Shown here piece after piece: positions 42,869 through 51,644 of a stretch of 51,807 bases of DNA (positions are counted from its first letter, which is position 1; each line of letters begins with the position of its first letter). The stretch is from NCBI GenBank assembly GCA_019058165.1, contig JAHLVZ010000009.1:1-51807 (forward strand), given 5' to 3'. Made by a program: the position numbers and the translations under genes. The DNA comes from Candidatus Heimdallarchaeota archaeon (lineage in GTDB: Archaea > Asgardarchaeota > Heimdallarchaeia > JABLTI01). Under the pieces are notes generated by a model that was not told the origin of the DNA, made no database searches, and was given only the letters and a program-made list of their open reading frames with translations.

Positions 42869-43834
42869 TCAGCTATCTTTCAATGCTTCTTCGATTTTCT
42901 CGATGATATCTTTGCTTAGCGTTACTTCACTTGCTTGAGCATTAGAAGCAACATGTTCCGGTTTGGAAGCACCAATAATTATTGAACTAATTTCTGGTTT
43001 TTGAAGTGTCCAAGCTATTGCGAATTGATTCAATGGTATCTCTAGTGACTCAGCTAAAGGAACAAGTTGGGATACTTTATCACCATATTGTTTAAGCATA
43101 CCAGCTTGATATCCACTTTTAGCAGCTCGACTAGTTTTTGGAATCTTTTCGAGATATTTCCCTGTTAACACTCCACCTGCGAGTGGTTGATAAGCGATTA
43201 ATCCTAAACCATGAAAAGCAGCAATTTCCAGAATATCAACTTCGATATACCGTTCCAACATATGATACTTTGGTTGCTCCACATGAGGAGGATACATACC
43301 TAGGTTCTTCGCTAAACCTATTGCTCGTTCTATGAGAGTTGCTGGCCAGCGACTTGTTCCCCAGTAATGTATTAATCCTTCATCGATGAGATTTGTCATT
43401 ACTGAGATTGTTTCTTCCAATGGAGTTGAATAATCAGCTCGATGGCAATAATAGATGTCCAGATAATCTGTTTGCAAGTGCTTTAGCGAATCTTGTATTC
43501 CTTCTTTAATGTGTTTCCGACTTAATCCTTCACTATTCACACTCTCACGCATTTTGAACCATACTTTGCTACTAATCACGAAATCCTCTCGAGAGTGATC
43601 CTTGAGGAATTCTCCAACTATTGCTTCTGACCTTATTCGCTTCTCGAATTCCATCTGAATATCATCAAACAATCCATACCTGTCTGCATTATCAATATGG
43701 TTTATTCCTTGGTTGTGCGCTTCTTCTAAACATTTCAGAGCGTTTTCTTTCATTACTTTTGAACCATGGTACATCGTTCCGATACTAATTTCTGAGACTT
43801 TCACACCATGTTTTCCTACGTTTCTATACTTCAT
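42869..43834 (-). CDS. Aldo/keto reductase, Kv-beta/YajO-like branch
   Basis: NAD(P)H-dependent aldehyde/ketone reductase with a TIM barrel. The catalytic tetrad is visible as HIDNADRYGLF (Asp and Tyr, about residue 48), VISSKVWF (Lys) and DYLDIYYCHRAD (His). The cofactor-binding C-terminal motif IIGASKPEHVASNAQA is present. At 321 residues the length is normal. GGAGG precedes the ATG. It is the last of three AKR genes reading away from the winged-helix regulator, 18 bp after the second. Substrate is not predictable. Confidence 0.9.
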   Translation of the reverse strand: MKYRNVGKHGVKVSEISIGTMYHGSKVMKENALKCLEEAHNQGINHIDNADRYGLFDDIQMEFEKRIRSEAIVGEFLKDHSREDFVISSKVWFKMRESVNSEGLSRKHIKEGIQDSLKHLQTDYLDIYYCHRADYSTPLEETISVMTNLIDEGLIHYWGTSRWPATLIERAIGLAKNLGMYPPHVEQPKYHMLERYIEVDILEIAAFHGLGLIAYQPLAGGVLTGKYLEKIPKTSRAAKSGYQAGMLKQYGDKVSQLVPLAESLEIPLNQFAIAWTLQKPEISSIIIGASKPEHVASNAQASEVTLSKDIIEKIEEALKDS

Positions 43835-43852
43835 GTAATTCCTCCAACTTCA

Positions 43853-44854
43853 TTACGCTTTACTCATATCCATACGTAAACCCGAAAAGATATCATTAAT
43901 CTGGTTCATTACTTTCTTAGATAGCGGTCCTAAATCCATAGCTTTTGCGTTATCTTCTACTTGTTTCACAGTCTTGAAACCAGGAATTGGAATAACTCGT
44001 TCATGCTGAGCTAAAATATAACCTAATGCTGCTTGCGCTAATGTTCTTCCATCGCTAGTCATTAATTCCTTAACAGCATTCACTGCTTCGAATGTTTTCA
44101 CAAAACGTTCATCGCTAAATTTTACTCTTTGTAAGTAATGATCTTTTGATGCTACACTTTTCTCGTTATATTTACCAATTAATATCCCCATACCAAGAGG
44201 AGATCTAATCAATCCACCGAGTTCATATTCATCAAGTAATGCTAACATTGAGGTATTTGAGCGAGTAAAATTAATTGAGAATTGCATTGAAGAGCAATTC
44301 TTACTATCAGCGAAAGCTTTTGCGCGTTCAATTGAATCAGTACTCCAACCAAAAGTTCGAATTAGTCCTTCACCTACTAATTCCTCTAAAACATTGCGTA
44401 CTCCTTCTGCTTCCTCTACGTTCATTGATGACCAGTGCAATTGATAGATATCAATGTAGTCTGTTTGTAATCGTTTGAGACTTTCTTGGCAGCAGTTCCT
44501 AATATACTCTGGTGTAATATTCTTTTCACCTGTTGATTGACAAGGAGCTTTAGGATCTCCTGAATTCATATCCCAAACAGAACTAAACTTTGTAGCAATA
44601 ACCACTTCTTCTCTTCTGCCTTTGATTGCTTTTCCAAGGAGTTTTTCACTTTTTCCGCATCCGTAAACATCTGATGTATCAAAGAGATTGATACCTAAAT
44701 CCAATCCTCTTTTTATTGCTTCTACTCCAACCTTTTCATTTACTTCTCCATGTGACCAAGGTTCTCCTTTGTGATAAAAGAGGCCCCCTAAGGGGAAACA
44801 ACCTAAACCAATGGCACTTGCTTTGATATTTGATTTTCCTAAATTTCGTTTCAT
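43853..44854 (-). CDS. Aldo/keto reductase
   Basis: Paralogue of the third AKR gene: NLFDTSDVYGCGKSEKLLGK (Asp, Tyr), VVIATKFSSVWD (Lys), IDIYQLHWSS (His) and IPIPGFKTVKQVEDN (cofactor site). I prefer ATG 44854 (MKRNLGKSNIK) over ATG 44863: it aligns with MKTRVLGKTKLK in the neighbour and follows AAGGATG closely, with that ribosome site overlapping the preceding stop codon. It is tightly coupled to the upstream gene. The two are similar in the first half and in the cofactor site. Confidence 0.9.
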   Translation of the reverse strand: MKRNLGKSNIKASAIGLGCFPLGGLFYHKGEPWSHGEVNEKVGVEAIKRGLDLGINLFDTSDVYGCGKSEKLLGKAIKGRREEVVIATKFSSVWDMNSGDPKAPCQSTGEKNITPEYIRNCCQESLKRLQTDYIDIYQLHWSSMNVEEAEGVRNVLEELVGEGLIRTFGWSTDSIERAKAFADSKNCSSMQFSINFTRSNTSMLALLDEYELGGLIRSPLGMGILIGKYNEKSVASKDHYLQRVKFSDERFVKTFEAVNAVKELMTSDGRTLAQAALGYILAQHERVIPIPGFKTVKQVEDNAKAMDLGPLSKKVMNQINDIFSGLRMDMSKA

Positions 44855-44859
44855 TTTCT

Positions 44860-45870
44860 TCATCCTTCAACTTGTGATTGATCTATTTGTATCTCAGCAA
44901 ACAACTTATCGATTTGTGAAACAAGTTTATTTGATAGTGGACATAACTCAATAACTTTGGAGTTCTCTTCTGCTTGCTTCACTGTTTTAAAACCAGGAAT
45001 AGGAATCAATCGATCATGTTTTGCTAGAATGTAACCAAGTGAAGCTTGAACAAGAATTCTCCCATCATTAGCCAGTAGCTCTCGTAATTCTTCTAAAACT
45101 ACTCTTGTTTGACCTATTCTTCCTTCAGTGAAGTCTCTTCCATGCCAGTTATGATCTCGAGGCACTTTAGAATCATCTTTGTATTTCCCGGTTAGTAATC
45201 CACCACTGAGAGGATTCTTAATGAGACCAAAGCCATTGTTTTCATCCAAGAATTTCAGCATTTCATTATTACTATGAATCATATTTAATCGAAACTGCAT
45301 TCCAGCGAAATGCTTACCATGGGCTAGCATTGCTCCTCGACCAGGATGATCAGTACTCCAACCAAAGTATCTTATTTTTCCTTCACTCACAAGTTCTTCT
45401 AAAGTGGTTACAACATCTACTGCTTCTTCTGAAGTCATGTTTCCGGAATGAACCTGATAAAAGTCAATGTAGTCAGTTTGCAGATTCTGTAAACTTATTT
45501 CACACGCTTTTCGAATTCCCTCCGGTGTGTGATCCCTTCCAACTAATCGCATAGGAACTTCCGGATCACCTGAATCGAAATCCCAAACAGTTCCAAATTT
45601 AGTTGCAATGACAAAATCATCTCTTCTACCTTTCAAAGCCTTCCCAAGAACTTTCTCACTTCTTCCTCCACCATAATTGTTGGCTGTGTCAAAGAGATTT
45701 ACCCCTAATTCTATTCCTCGTTCCAATGCTTGTATAGACTCATCGTCTTTTACTTGACCATAAGAAATTATTTTACCACCACTATGGTAGAATGGTCCTC
45801 CTATTGCCCAACAACCCATTCCTATCGAATTAACTTTCAATTTTGTTTTACCTAATACTCTTGTCTTCAT
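44860..45870 (-). CDS. Aldo/keto reductase, first gene after the divergent operator
   Basis: AKR family: NLFDTANNYGGGRSEKVLGK (Asp, Tyr), FVIATKFGTVWD (Lys), IDFYQVHSGN (His) and IPIPGFKTVKQAEEN. It has the insertion FYHSGGKIISYGQVKDDES near the N-terminus, which the second AKR shares in shorter form. AGGTG lies eight bases before ATG 45870. It is transcribed divergently from the winged-helix regulator, with two abutting palindromes between them. The cluster suggests detoxification or use of a carbonyl compound sensed by that regulator. Confidence 0.9.
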   Translation of the reverse strand: MKTRVLGKTKLKVNSIGMGCWAIGGPFYHSGGKIISYGQVKDDESIQALERGIELGVNLFDTANNYGGGRSEKVLGKALKGRRDDFVIATKFGTVWDFDSGDPEVPMRLVGRDHTPEGIRKACEISLQNLQTDYIDFYQVHSGNMTSEEAVDVVTTLEELVSEGKIRYFGWSTDHPGRGAMLAHGKHFAGMQFRLNMIHSNNEMLKFLDENNGFGLIKNPLSGGLLTGKYKDDSKVPRDHNWHGRDFTEGRIGQTRVVLEELRELLANDGRILVQASLGYILAKHDRLIPIPGFKTVKQAEENSKVIELCPLSNKLVSQIDKLFAEIQIDQSQVEG

Positions 45871-45906
45871 TTTTCAAAACACCTTTATTGTTCAAAGCGA
45901 ATTTGA

Positions 45907-45956
45907 ACCATTCAATCACTAGTTGAACGGTACCATTCAAGTAACTATTGAATGGT
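45907..45956. promoter_or_regulatory. Two abutting 25-bp palindromic operators between AKR genes and regulator
   Basis: Positions 45907-45931 and 45932-45956 are both ACCATTCAA-N7-TTGAAYGGT, a dyad repeated without a gap; three arms are identical and one differs by one base. A TATA element on the plus strand follows (TTATATATAT, 45963-45972). The regulator's ATG is at 46015 and the AKR gene starts at 45870 on the other strand. The layout is what is expected for autoregulation and control of the divergent operon. Confidence 0.75.
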
Positions 45957-46014
45957 CGAAACTTATATATATTTCGGTTAGGATTCTAAAAGCAGAGTTA
46001 AAGAAGGTGAGTCC

Positions 46015-46701
46015 ATGAGCAAGAAAGAAAGCAAGAAAGAGTTAGAGAAAAAAGAATTACTCTATAGTTATTGGGAGAAACTGCCCTTAGTTGTAAGTAT
46101 AGATATTCCAGGTGAGGAAGTTTTAACTCATGAGGTTAGAAATTTAATTATTTACTTTATTAGGAAGGGCAAGGAAGAAAAATGGATTAATGGAACTAAA
46201 AGAATTCGTCATTCCTTCTCTGCTAAGGAACTTCTAGATATGGCTAATAAGAAGCTCGATGAAAAAATGAAGCTGCAAAGCATGTATTTTCACTTACAAA
46301 AACTGCAAGATTTTGGTTTATTAGATGTAGTTGCAACATTACATGAAGGGAGACATAATATTGCCTATTTTGGTCGCACTGCTCGTGGCTTCCTTTTTGA
46401 GAGTAAGAAAGACAGAACAAAGTATGATGATTATTTTGCTGAAGCAGGTCGATTTGCCAAAGCACTAAATCCAAAAGTTTCTGAGAATCAATTCAAAGAT
46501 CTATTGAAGGAATTCAAAGCAATAAATGTAGAATCAGATAAACAACTAAAACAATGGTTGGAAGAAAGAGCTGAGTTCATTAATGAAAACAATATTGACA
46601 GTGCTACGATGTATAGTTTCCTTCGAAGAATCAATTATCATAATCGTGAAATGACTGCTTTAATACAGAAAGTCGCAGAATTAATCGGTTTGAAATTCTA
46701 A
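46015..46701 (+). CDS. Winged-helix transcriptional regulator, divergent to AKR genes
   Basis: A 228-residue DNA-binding protein. The N-terminal 50 residues are charged, then EVRNLIIYFIRKGKEEKWIN and HSFSAKELLDMANKKLDEKM lead to the recognition helix KLQSMYFHLQKLQDFGLLDV and a wing HEGRHNIAYFGRTARGFLF. The C-terminal 100 residues are helical (FAKALNPKVSENQFKDLLKE). This ArsR-like layout matches the regulator near the ATC-like array in size and order. Two abutting palindromes upstream are the likely operator. GAAGGTGA precedes the ATG. No metal-binding cysteine motif is visible. Confidence 0.78.
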   Translation: MSKKESKKELEKKELLYSYWEKLPLVVSIDIPGEEVLTHEVRNLIIYFIRKGKEEKWINGTKRIRHSFSAKELLDMANKKLDEKMKLQSMYFHLQKLQDFGLLDVVATLHEGRHNIAYFGRTARGFLFESKKDRTKYDDYFAEAGRFAKALNPKVSENQFKDLLKEFKAINVESDKQLKQWLEERAEFINENNIDSATMYSFLRRINYHNREMTALIQKVAELIGLKF

Positions 46702-46736
46702 ATTGCTTCATAGTCATTAAATCTCTCGAAATGAAA

Positions 46737-46778
46737 GTGTATAGTTACTTTTAAAAAAAAGACACTCAAACTATACAC
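46737..46778. promoter_or_regulatory. 9-bp inverted repeat before the FAD oxidase gene
   Basis: GTGTATAGT (46737-46745) and ACTATACAC (46770-46778) are perfect reverse complements 24 bases apart, in the 109-bp gap between the regulator stop and the FAD oxidase start. The spacer contains an A8 run. It could be an operator for the GlcD/GlcF-like pair, a stem-loop ending the regulator transcript, or a chance match. Confidence 0.4.
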
Positions 46779-46810
46779 GGATTAAATAATTACTTCTAGG
46801 AATGTAAAAA

Positions 46811-48295
46811 ATGAAGTTTGGAAAAATAACTCCGGAGATTATCAAGGAGTTAAAAGAAGCAGTTGGCGATGACATCATTTTCGATGAAATGATCCATCGG
46901 ATGGCTTATTCTCGAGACTGGTCTCCTCGAGATGACAAGAATATTCATCTGCCAGATGTAGTTGTTCGACCAAGAACAACAGAGCAATGTGCTAAAATTG
47001 TTGAAATCGCAAATAAACACCGCATCCCAGTTACCCCAATGGGGGGCCTTACAGGCATGGGAGGTGGAGCCGTCCCAATATATGGTGGCATTGCTTTTGA
47101 AACAAAAGGTATGGATCAAGTTCTTGAAATTGATGTTGACAACATGACTGCTACTGTTCAAGCTGGCATTACTCTTTGGGAATTGAATCAAGCAGCGAAA
47201 AAATACGGTTTATATCTTCCTCAAGAACCTGAAAGCAAGAAAGCAGTTACAGTTGGTTCTTCAATAACTTGTAATAATGATTCTGCTTTTGGTATCAGAC
47301 ATGGACGAATGATTGATCATCTCACTAATGCAGTTATTATTACCGGTGAAGGAAAAATCGTTCGAGCAGGACGTAGAAAAGCCTTATGCTCCAATTCTGG
47401 TTATCAATTAAACTGGTTACTCGTTGGTTCTGAAGGAACCTTAGGCATTATTGTTGAAGCAACTGTGAAACTCATACCGGTCATGAAGACACGAATGGTT
47501 GACATGGTGGTATTCCCATCATTAGATGATTCAATGAATGCTATCCGAGATATTATGCATTCTGGGCTTGCATTGGAGTCAGCCCACATTAATTGCGAGA
47601 AGCGATTGGGTTTCTACACTCATTCTTATCGTGAGAAACATGGCAAGGAACCGGATATTCCTGATTGGGCAGAAGCTTTGCTAGGTATTTCTTTTTCCAG
47701 TATGGAGGATCATGATAAGGTTGTCAAGTTCTCTCGAGATTATGCTCTTGAAATCTGTGAAAGACATAAGGGTCTCCCAGTAAAAGAGGTAGAACTCACA
47801 GATGGTTGGTGGGCTTCAAAGTATACTGTTGACTTTACTCCTTTCAGGCAGAAGTGGCCTGATTCTCAAAGAGAGAAGAAGTTCGGTGCAGTTGATTGTG
47901 GTATTCCTATTGGTAAAATCGAAGAAGCTTACAAAGCATTCCTAGAAATCGCTGGAAAATATAACCAGCAAATCCTCGGTATGTGTGTCTATCACGAACG
48001 ACCAAATAGATTGAGCCCAAGTGTTAGTTTTGCAGTTTTCGTTGACGATAAGGACCCAGAAAACGTTCAAGGTTTTTACAGTTATGTTCGTGAGATGAGC
48101 GAGGTTGCTATTAAACTCGAAGGAACTTCAGCAACATACATCGGTGATTCAGAATTCAAAACACCTTGGATTGGTGAGCTAGAACACCAGGAAGCCTATG
48201 AATACATGTTCAATATTAAGAAAGTGTTTGATCCCAATGGTATCATGAATCCTGGCAAGAAATTCCCCATTAAAATGTTCGGGTACGAGGAGTGA
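46811..48295 (+). CDS. FAD-linked 2-hydroxyacid dehydrogenase (GlcD / D-lactate dehydrogenase type)
   Basis: PCMH-type flavoprotein. The FAD domain has PDVVVRPRTTEQCAKIVEIA, VTPMGGLTGMGGGAVP (pyrophosphate loop), VGSSITCNNDSAFGIRHGRM and LLVGSEGTLGIIVEATVKLIP. The C-terminal cap ends with KKVFDPNGIMNPGKKFP, the family's closing motif. At 494 residues the length is usual. Glycolate, D-lactate or another 2-hydroxyacid is oxidised. The Fe-S gene six bases downstream is the expected electron acceptor. AGGA precedes the ATG. Confidence 0.9.
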   Translation: MKFGKITPEIIKELKEAVGDDIIFDEMIHRMAYSRDWSPRDDKNIHLPDVVVRPRTTEQCAKIVEIANKHRIPVTPMGGLTGMGGGAVPIYGGIAFETKGMDQVLEIDVDNMTATVQAGITLWELNQAAKKYGLYLPQEPESKKAVTVGSSITCNNDSAFGIRHGRMIDHLTNAVIITGEGKIVRAGRRKALCSNSGYQLNWLLVGSEGTLGIIVEATVKLIPVMKTRMVDMVVFPSLDDSMNAIRDIMHSGLALESAHINCEKRLGFYTHSYREKHGKEPDIPDWAEALLGISFSSMEDHDKVVKFSRDYALEICERHKGLPVKEVELTDGWWASKYTVDFTPFRQKWPDSQREKKFGAVDCGIPIGKIEEAYKAFLEIAGKYNQQILGMCVYHERPNRLSPSVSFAVFVDDKDPENVQGFYSYVREMSEVAIKLEGTSATYIGDSEFKTPWIGELEHQEAYEYMFNIKKVFDPNGIMNPGKKFPIKMFGYEE

Positions 48296-48301
48296 TTATA
48301 A

Positions 48302-49459
48302 ATGGATTTAGAAGAAACCAAGAAACATTTAGAAGAAATTTATACTTGTAATCGAACCCGTTGCGGTTTTTGTATTCAAAAATGCCCAGTTTATGAAGTT
48401 ACAAGCTTAGAAACATACTCCTCTCGAGGAAGAAACCTAGTTGCTAGAGGTATTATAGAAGGCTCAGTCGAAGTAGACGAGGAAGTCCTTAAACTTGCCA
48501 ATACGTGTTTGCTCTGTGGTTACTGTGAGAAGAATTGTGCTCTAGACAATACCCAAATTTTCAGAGATTTCAAAGCAGATCTTGTTGAATCCGGTATGAC
48601 TGATCAATATCTCGAAGGTGGTGTTGACTCAGTCGAAAAATACGGCAATCCATTCAAGAAATCTCCTGAATCGAGAGAAATCCCTGAATTGAAATCCAAT
48701 CCAAAAAGCAAAACTTTGCTTTATGGTGGTTGTGTTTATTCTATCAGTCAACAGGAAACATTAAAGCTCATAGCAGAATTACTTGGGGACTACAAATACC
48801 TTGGCAAAGATGAGCCTTGTTGTATGAATATTCTTTGGGATTCTGGACACAAGAAAGATTTCAAAAAGAAAATGAAGGCTGTAGCCAAAGTTCTTAATGA
48901 TGCTAACGTAGATGAACTAGTTACCGGATGTCCTACTTGTTTTAGAACCTATGTCGAAGAATTCGGTGAAATTCTTAAACCGAAACCTATCCACTTCATA
49001 ACCAAACTCCATCAAATGGTAAAAGATGGCAAATTAAAATTCGAAAGCAAAGAAAAGGTCAAAGTTACTTGGCATGATCCTTGTCATTTAGGCAGATTTG
49101 GAGGAATTATTGATGAACCTCGAGAGATCATCAAAAGTGTCAAGAATATTGATTTTGTTGAAATGGAAAATTCTGGCTTAGATAGTCATTGTTGTGGTGC
49201 AGGTTCAGGTATGCTAATGTCTTATCCAGAAATCGCTATCGAAATTTCTAAGAAGAGGTATCGAGAAGCAGAAGCAGCAGGAGCTGAAATAATCCTTACT
49301 TTTTGTCCCACATGTGAGTTAACCCTTGGCAGAGGAGGAGACACAATTGCTCGAGATGAAATGGATTTCGACGATGATGACTTTGATTTCGATGCAAAAC
49401 CAGATCCTAAGATTAAAGTGATGAATTTATTGCAATGGTTAGTTACTTTAAAGAAATGA
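48302..49459 (+). CDS. Iron-sulfur subunit, GlcF/HdrD-like with two CCG domains
   Basis: The N-terminal ferredoxin part carries CNRTRCGFCIQKCPVY and CLLCGYCEKNCAL for two 4Fe-4S clusters. Two CCG domains follow: GGCVYSI/EPCCMN with TGCPTCFRTY, and WHDPCHLGRFG with SHCCGAGSGM. This is the arrangement of heterodisulfide-reductase D and glycolate-oxidase F subunits, which take electrons from the flavoprotein. The C-terminus is acidic (DEMDFDDDDFDFDAKP). It lies six bases after the flavoprotein gene, with GAGGAG and GTGAT near the ATG. The final acceptor (quinone, heterodisulfide or other) is not known. Confidence 0.88.
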   Translation: MDLEETKKHLEEIYTCNRTRCGFCIQKCPVYEVTSLETYSSRGRNLVARGIIEGSVEVDEEVLKLANTCLLCGYCEKNCALDNTQIFRDFKADLVESGMTDQYLEGGVDSVEKYGNPFKKSPESREIPELKSNPKSKTLLYGGCVYSISQQETLKLIAELLGDYKYLGKDEPCCMNILWDSGHKKDFKKKMKAVAKVLNDANVDELVTGCPTCFRTYVEEFGEILKPKPIHFITKLHQMVKDGKLKFESKEKVKVTWHDPCHLGRFGGIIDEPREIIKSVKNIDFVEMENSGLDSHCCGAGSGMLMSYPEIAIEISKKRYREAEAAGAEIILTFCPTCELTLGRGGDTIARDEMDFDDDDFDFDAKPDPKIKVMNLLQWLVTLKK

Positions 49460-49574
49460 ATTGAAATCTCTACAAAGACAATATTCATTTCATTTTTCAT
49501 CTTTTATTACTCAGCTAAAGCTTTTATTTCAGTTTATCATAGATAATTCTAGGTTAATGTAAGGGTGCTATTAA

Positions 49575-50330
49575 ATGAAATATAAGCATGCAATTGTCAG
49601 AGAACCAGGTATTTGTTATGACAATTGTCTTTCAGATCATCCTCTCAAGAGATACATCAACATCGGTCAAGCTCGTAATCAGCATAAAATCTATTGTCAA
49701 ACCCTCGAAGAGCTTGGGTTAGAGATTATTTCTTTACCTCGAGAGGACAAGCTACCGGATGCTTGCTTCGTTGAGGATACTGTTGTCGTTTATAAGAGTA
49801 GAGCATTCATTACCAGAATAGGTGCGGAAAGTAGACGTGGAGAAGAGATTGAGGTCATAAAAGTTCTCAAAGACCGTTTTAATGTTGGTGCTGCTTCTGA
49901 TCCAGCAACCATTGATGGTGGAGATGTCATCCATCTCGAAGATAATCTAATCTGTGGTTTATCTCAAAGAACCAATATTGATGGTGCCCATCAAATGCAA
50001 ACCTTTCTGGATGTTCATGTTGAAACCATTCCTATCCCTGAATTCATGCATCTTAAGAGTCATGTCACTTACTTAGGAAAAAATACTGTGGCTGTAGCTG
50101 AGAAATTCGCTAATATTCCACAATTGAAGCAATTTACTAAAGTTATTATCCCTCGTTCTGAATCTTATGCTGCAAACACCTTAACAATTCATGGTGTAAC
50201 CATAATGCCCAGCAAATATCCAAAATCAGTAGAAATCGTACGAGAAGCAGGTTTTGAAGTTAAAGCGATTGATGTTTCAGAATTCACAAAATGCGATGGA
50301 GCACTGACTTGCTTATCAATCCTATTCTGA
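49575..50330 (+). CDS. Dimethylarginine dimethylaminohydrolase-like (DDAH) amidino hydrolase
   Basis: Guanidine-modifying family with a pentein fold. The motifs in order are LPDACFVEDTVVV (substrate loop Glu-Asp), ATIDGGDVIHL, GLSQRTNIDGA, HLKSHVTYLG with the catalytic His, and DGALTCLSILF with the nucleophilic Cys near the C-terminus. At 251 residues it is the bacterial DDAH size. DDAH hydrolyses dimethylarginine to citrulline and dimethylamine; related enzymes act on arginine or agmatine. An agmatinase-family gene lies 1.3 kb downstream, separated by the TPR gene on the opposite strand. AAGGGTG precedes the ATG. Confidence 0.87.
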   Translation: MKYKHAIVREPGICYDNCLSDHPLKRYINIGQARNQHKIYCQTLEELGLEIISLPREDKLPDACFVEDTVVVYKSRAFITRIGAESRRGEEIEVIKVLKDRFNVGAASDPATIDGGDVIHLEDNLICGLSQRTNIDGAHQMQTFLDVHVETIPIPEFMHLKSHVTYLGKNTVAVAEKFANIPQLKQFTKVIIPRSESYAANTLTIHGVTIMPSKYPKSVEIVREAGFEVKAIDVSEFTKCDGALTCLSILF

Positions 50331-50421
50331 TTCTATCTCTTTTTAGCTTGCTCTAACTTTCTGAGTAATCTTTATTAACACAAAAAAGGTAAATGAATTG
50401 TTTTAACAAGGAGTTAAAAAA

Positions 50422-50685
50422 ATGCCTAATCCACAAGACACATCTACGGGAACTATATCTTTAATATTCGGAATTCTTGGTTGCATACAAGTCCTACCAT
50501 GTATTGGTCCAATTGTTGCTATAATAACAGGTTATTCTGCAAAAGGAACAGCAGGTGAATCCAACGGTCGAATAGGTCGAATCTTGGGTTGGCTTATGCT
50601 TTGTCTTCCACTAATTGGTATAGTAATTTACATCATTTTAGTATTTACTATATTTGGTGGAGCATGGTTCTGGACCTACTTCTAA
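50422..50685 (+). CDS. DUF4190-like small membrane protein
   Basis: The 87-residue protein has two hydrophobic helices (ISLIFGILGCIQVLPCIGPIVAIITGY, about 12-38, and ILGWLMLCLPLIGIVIYIILVF, about 54-75) separated by a GESNGRIGRILG loop, the layout of DUF4190. Function is unknown. A strong AAGGAG lies seven bases before the ATG. A hairpin and long T-run follow the stop, so it is probably a monocistronic gene. Confidence 0.72.
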   Translation: MPNPQDTSTGTISLIFGILGCIQVLPCIGPIVAIITGYSAKGTAGESNGRIGRILGWLMLCLPLIGIVIYIILVFTIFGGAWFWTYF

Positions 50686-50717
50686 ACATAATCCTAGAAT
50701 CGAATATAAAAAACAAT

Positions 50718-50749
50718 GTGGGAAGCCACTTCCCTTTTTTTCTTTTTTT
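50718..50749 (+). terminator. Hairpin plus long T-run
   Basis: GGGAAG-CCA-CTTCCC (50720-50734) forms a perfect 6-bp GC-rich stem for this AT-rich genome and runs directly into a T-run broken by one C (50735-50750). An alternative stem GTGG-GAAG-CCAC (50718-50729) overlaps it. It lies 32 bases after the small membrane protein gene and just before the convergent TPR stop at 50754. Confidence 0.7.
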
Positions 50750-50753
50750 TCAC

Positions 50754-51458
50754 TTAAACTTGTATCATATATTTGAACAATGATAGATCCATAAGTGAAT
50801 GGAATGATTGTTCATCTCTAGCGGTTTCTTTCAATTCAGAATCAAGTGTTAAGGCTTGTTCAAGAGCGAATAAGGCTTTGTCTAGAAGATAATTCTCAGT
50901 GTAAATTGTTGCTAAAGTGTACCAAGTATCTGCATTCTCATCATCAAAGGTAAGCGAGGTTTCTAAGCATCTTATTGCTTCTTCTTGAAAACCAAGATTG
51001 TAATTTGTTAAACCTAAATTGTGCCAGGCTATTTCATTATATGATTCTCGTTTAGTTATGGTTTCAAATGATGCTAAGGCATCATCATAGTTTTCCAAGA
51101 TATAAGCCATCTGTCCCCATTTACCAAGAGCATTCAAGTTCCTAGAATTTGCTTTTACTGCTTTCCCATAGTAGTGATAAGCATGTTCTATTTCCCCAAT
51201 ATGCTCATATGAATGAGCTATTTTCATGAAAACTCGGAATTTATCTTTTACAGTTCCTTTTCTTAGAAGTTTTTGCCAACAATGAATAGCTTCTTTGTAA
51301 TCAGCCTGTCTAAAGAAAGCAGCAGCTAGGAGATCTAATAATGAATGTTGTTTAGGTGATTTTCGGAGAAGGCGCTTGTAATAAGCGATTTCTGATTCTT
51401 CTTCTGGTCTCCATTTCTCTAATCTTCCTAGAGTCATTGTCTTTTTCCTAGAGTGCAC
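50754..51458 (-). CDS. TPR protein
   Basis: A 234-residue protein with about five tetratricopeptide units (AIHCWQKLLRKG, AYHYYGKAVKANSRNLNALG, AWHNLGLTNYNLGFQEEAIRC-like, LDKALFALEQALTLD). It has no signal peptide or anchor. It does not share the EVRDE tail of the four TPR paralogues upstream and is unrelated in length. The start is uncertain: GTG 51458 has GGTGA three bases upstream, whereas ATG 51437 follows AGGA by ten bases. It is convergent with the DUF4190-like gene. Confidence 0.8.
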   Translation of the reverse strand: MHSRKKTMTLGRLEKWRPEEESEIAYYKRLLRKSPKQHSLLDLLAAAFFRQADYKEAIHCWQKLLRKGTVKDKFRVFMKIAHSYEHIGEIEHAYHYYGKAVKANSRNLNALGKWGQMAYILENYDDALASFETITKRESYNEIAWHNLGLTNYNLGFQEEAIRCLETSLTFDDENADTWYTLATIYTENYLLDKALFALEQALTLDSELKETARDEQSFHSLMDLSLFKYMIQV

Positions 51459-51644
51459 TAGTCACCATTAGGAACATTGACGCCTCTACTCTCCTTTGTT
51501 TCATGTTATATTATGTCCTCAAACATATTTAAAGATATTTTTTTGTTCGTTAATAGTTTATGGTCATAAAATAATCGGTTTTATGCGAAAAAAATCATAT
51601 AGTCTTGTATTAATTCTATTTTAAACTGTAGAGAGTGTAAGGTT

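Noticed and set aside
46850..47191. Antisense frames inside the flavoprotein gene
   Set aside because: They lie entirely within a strongly conserved gene and show no recognisable protein features.
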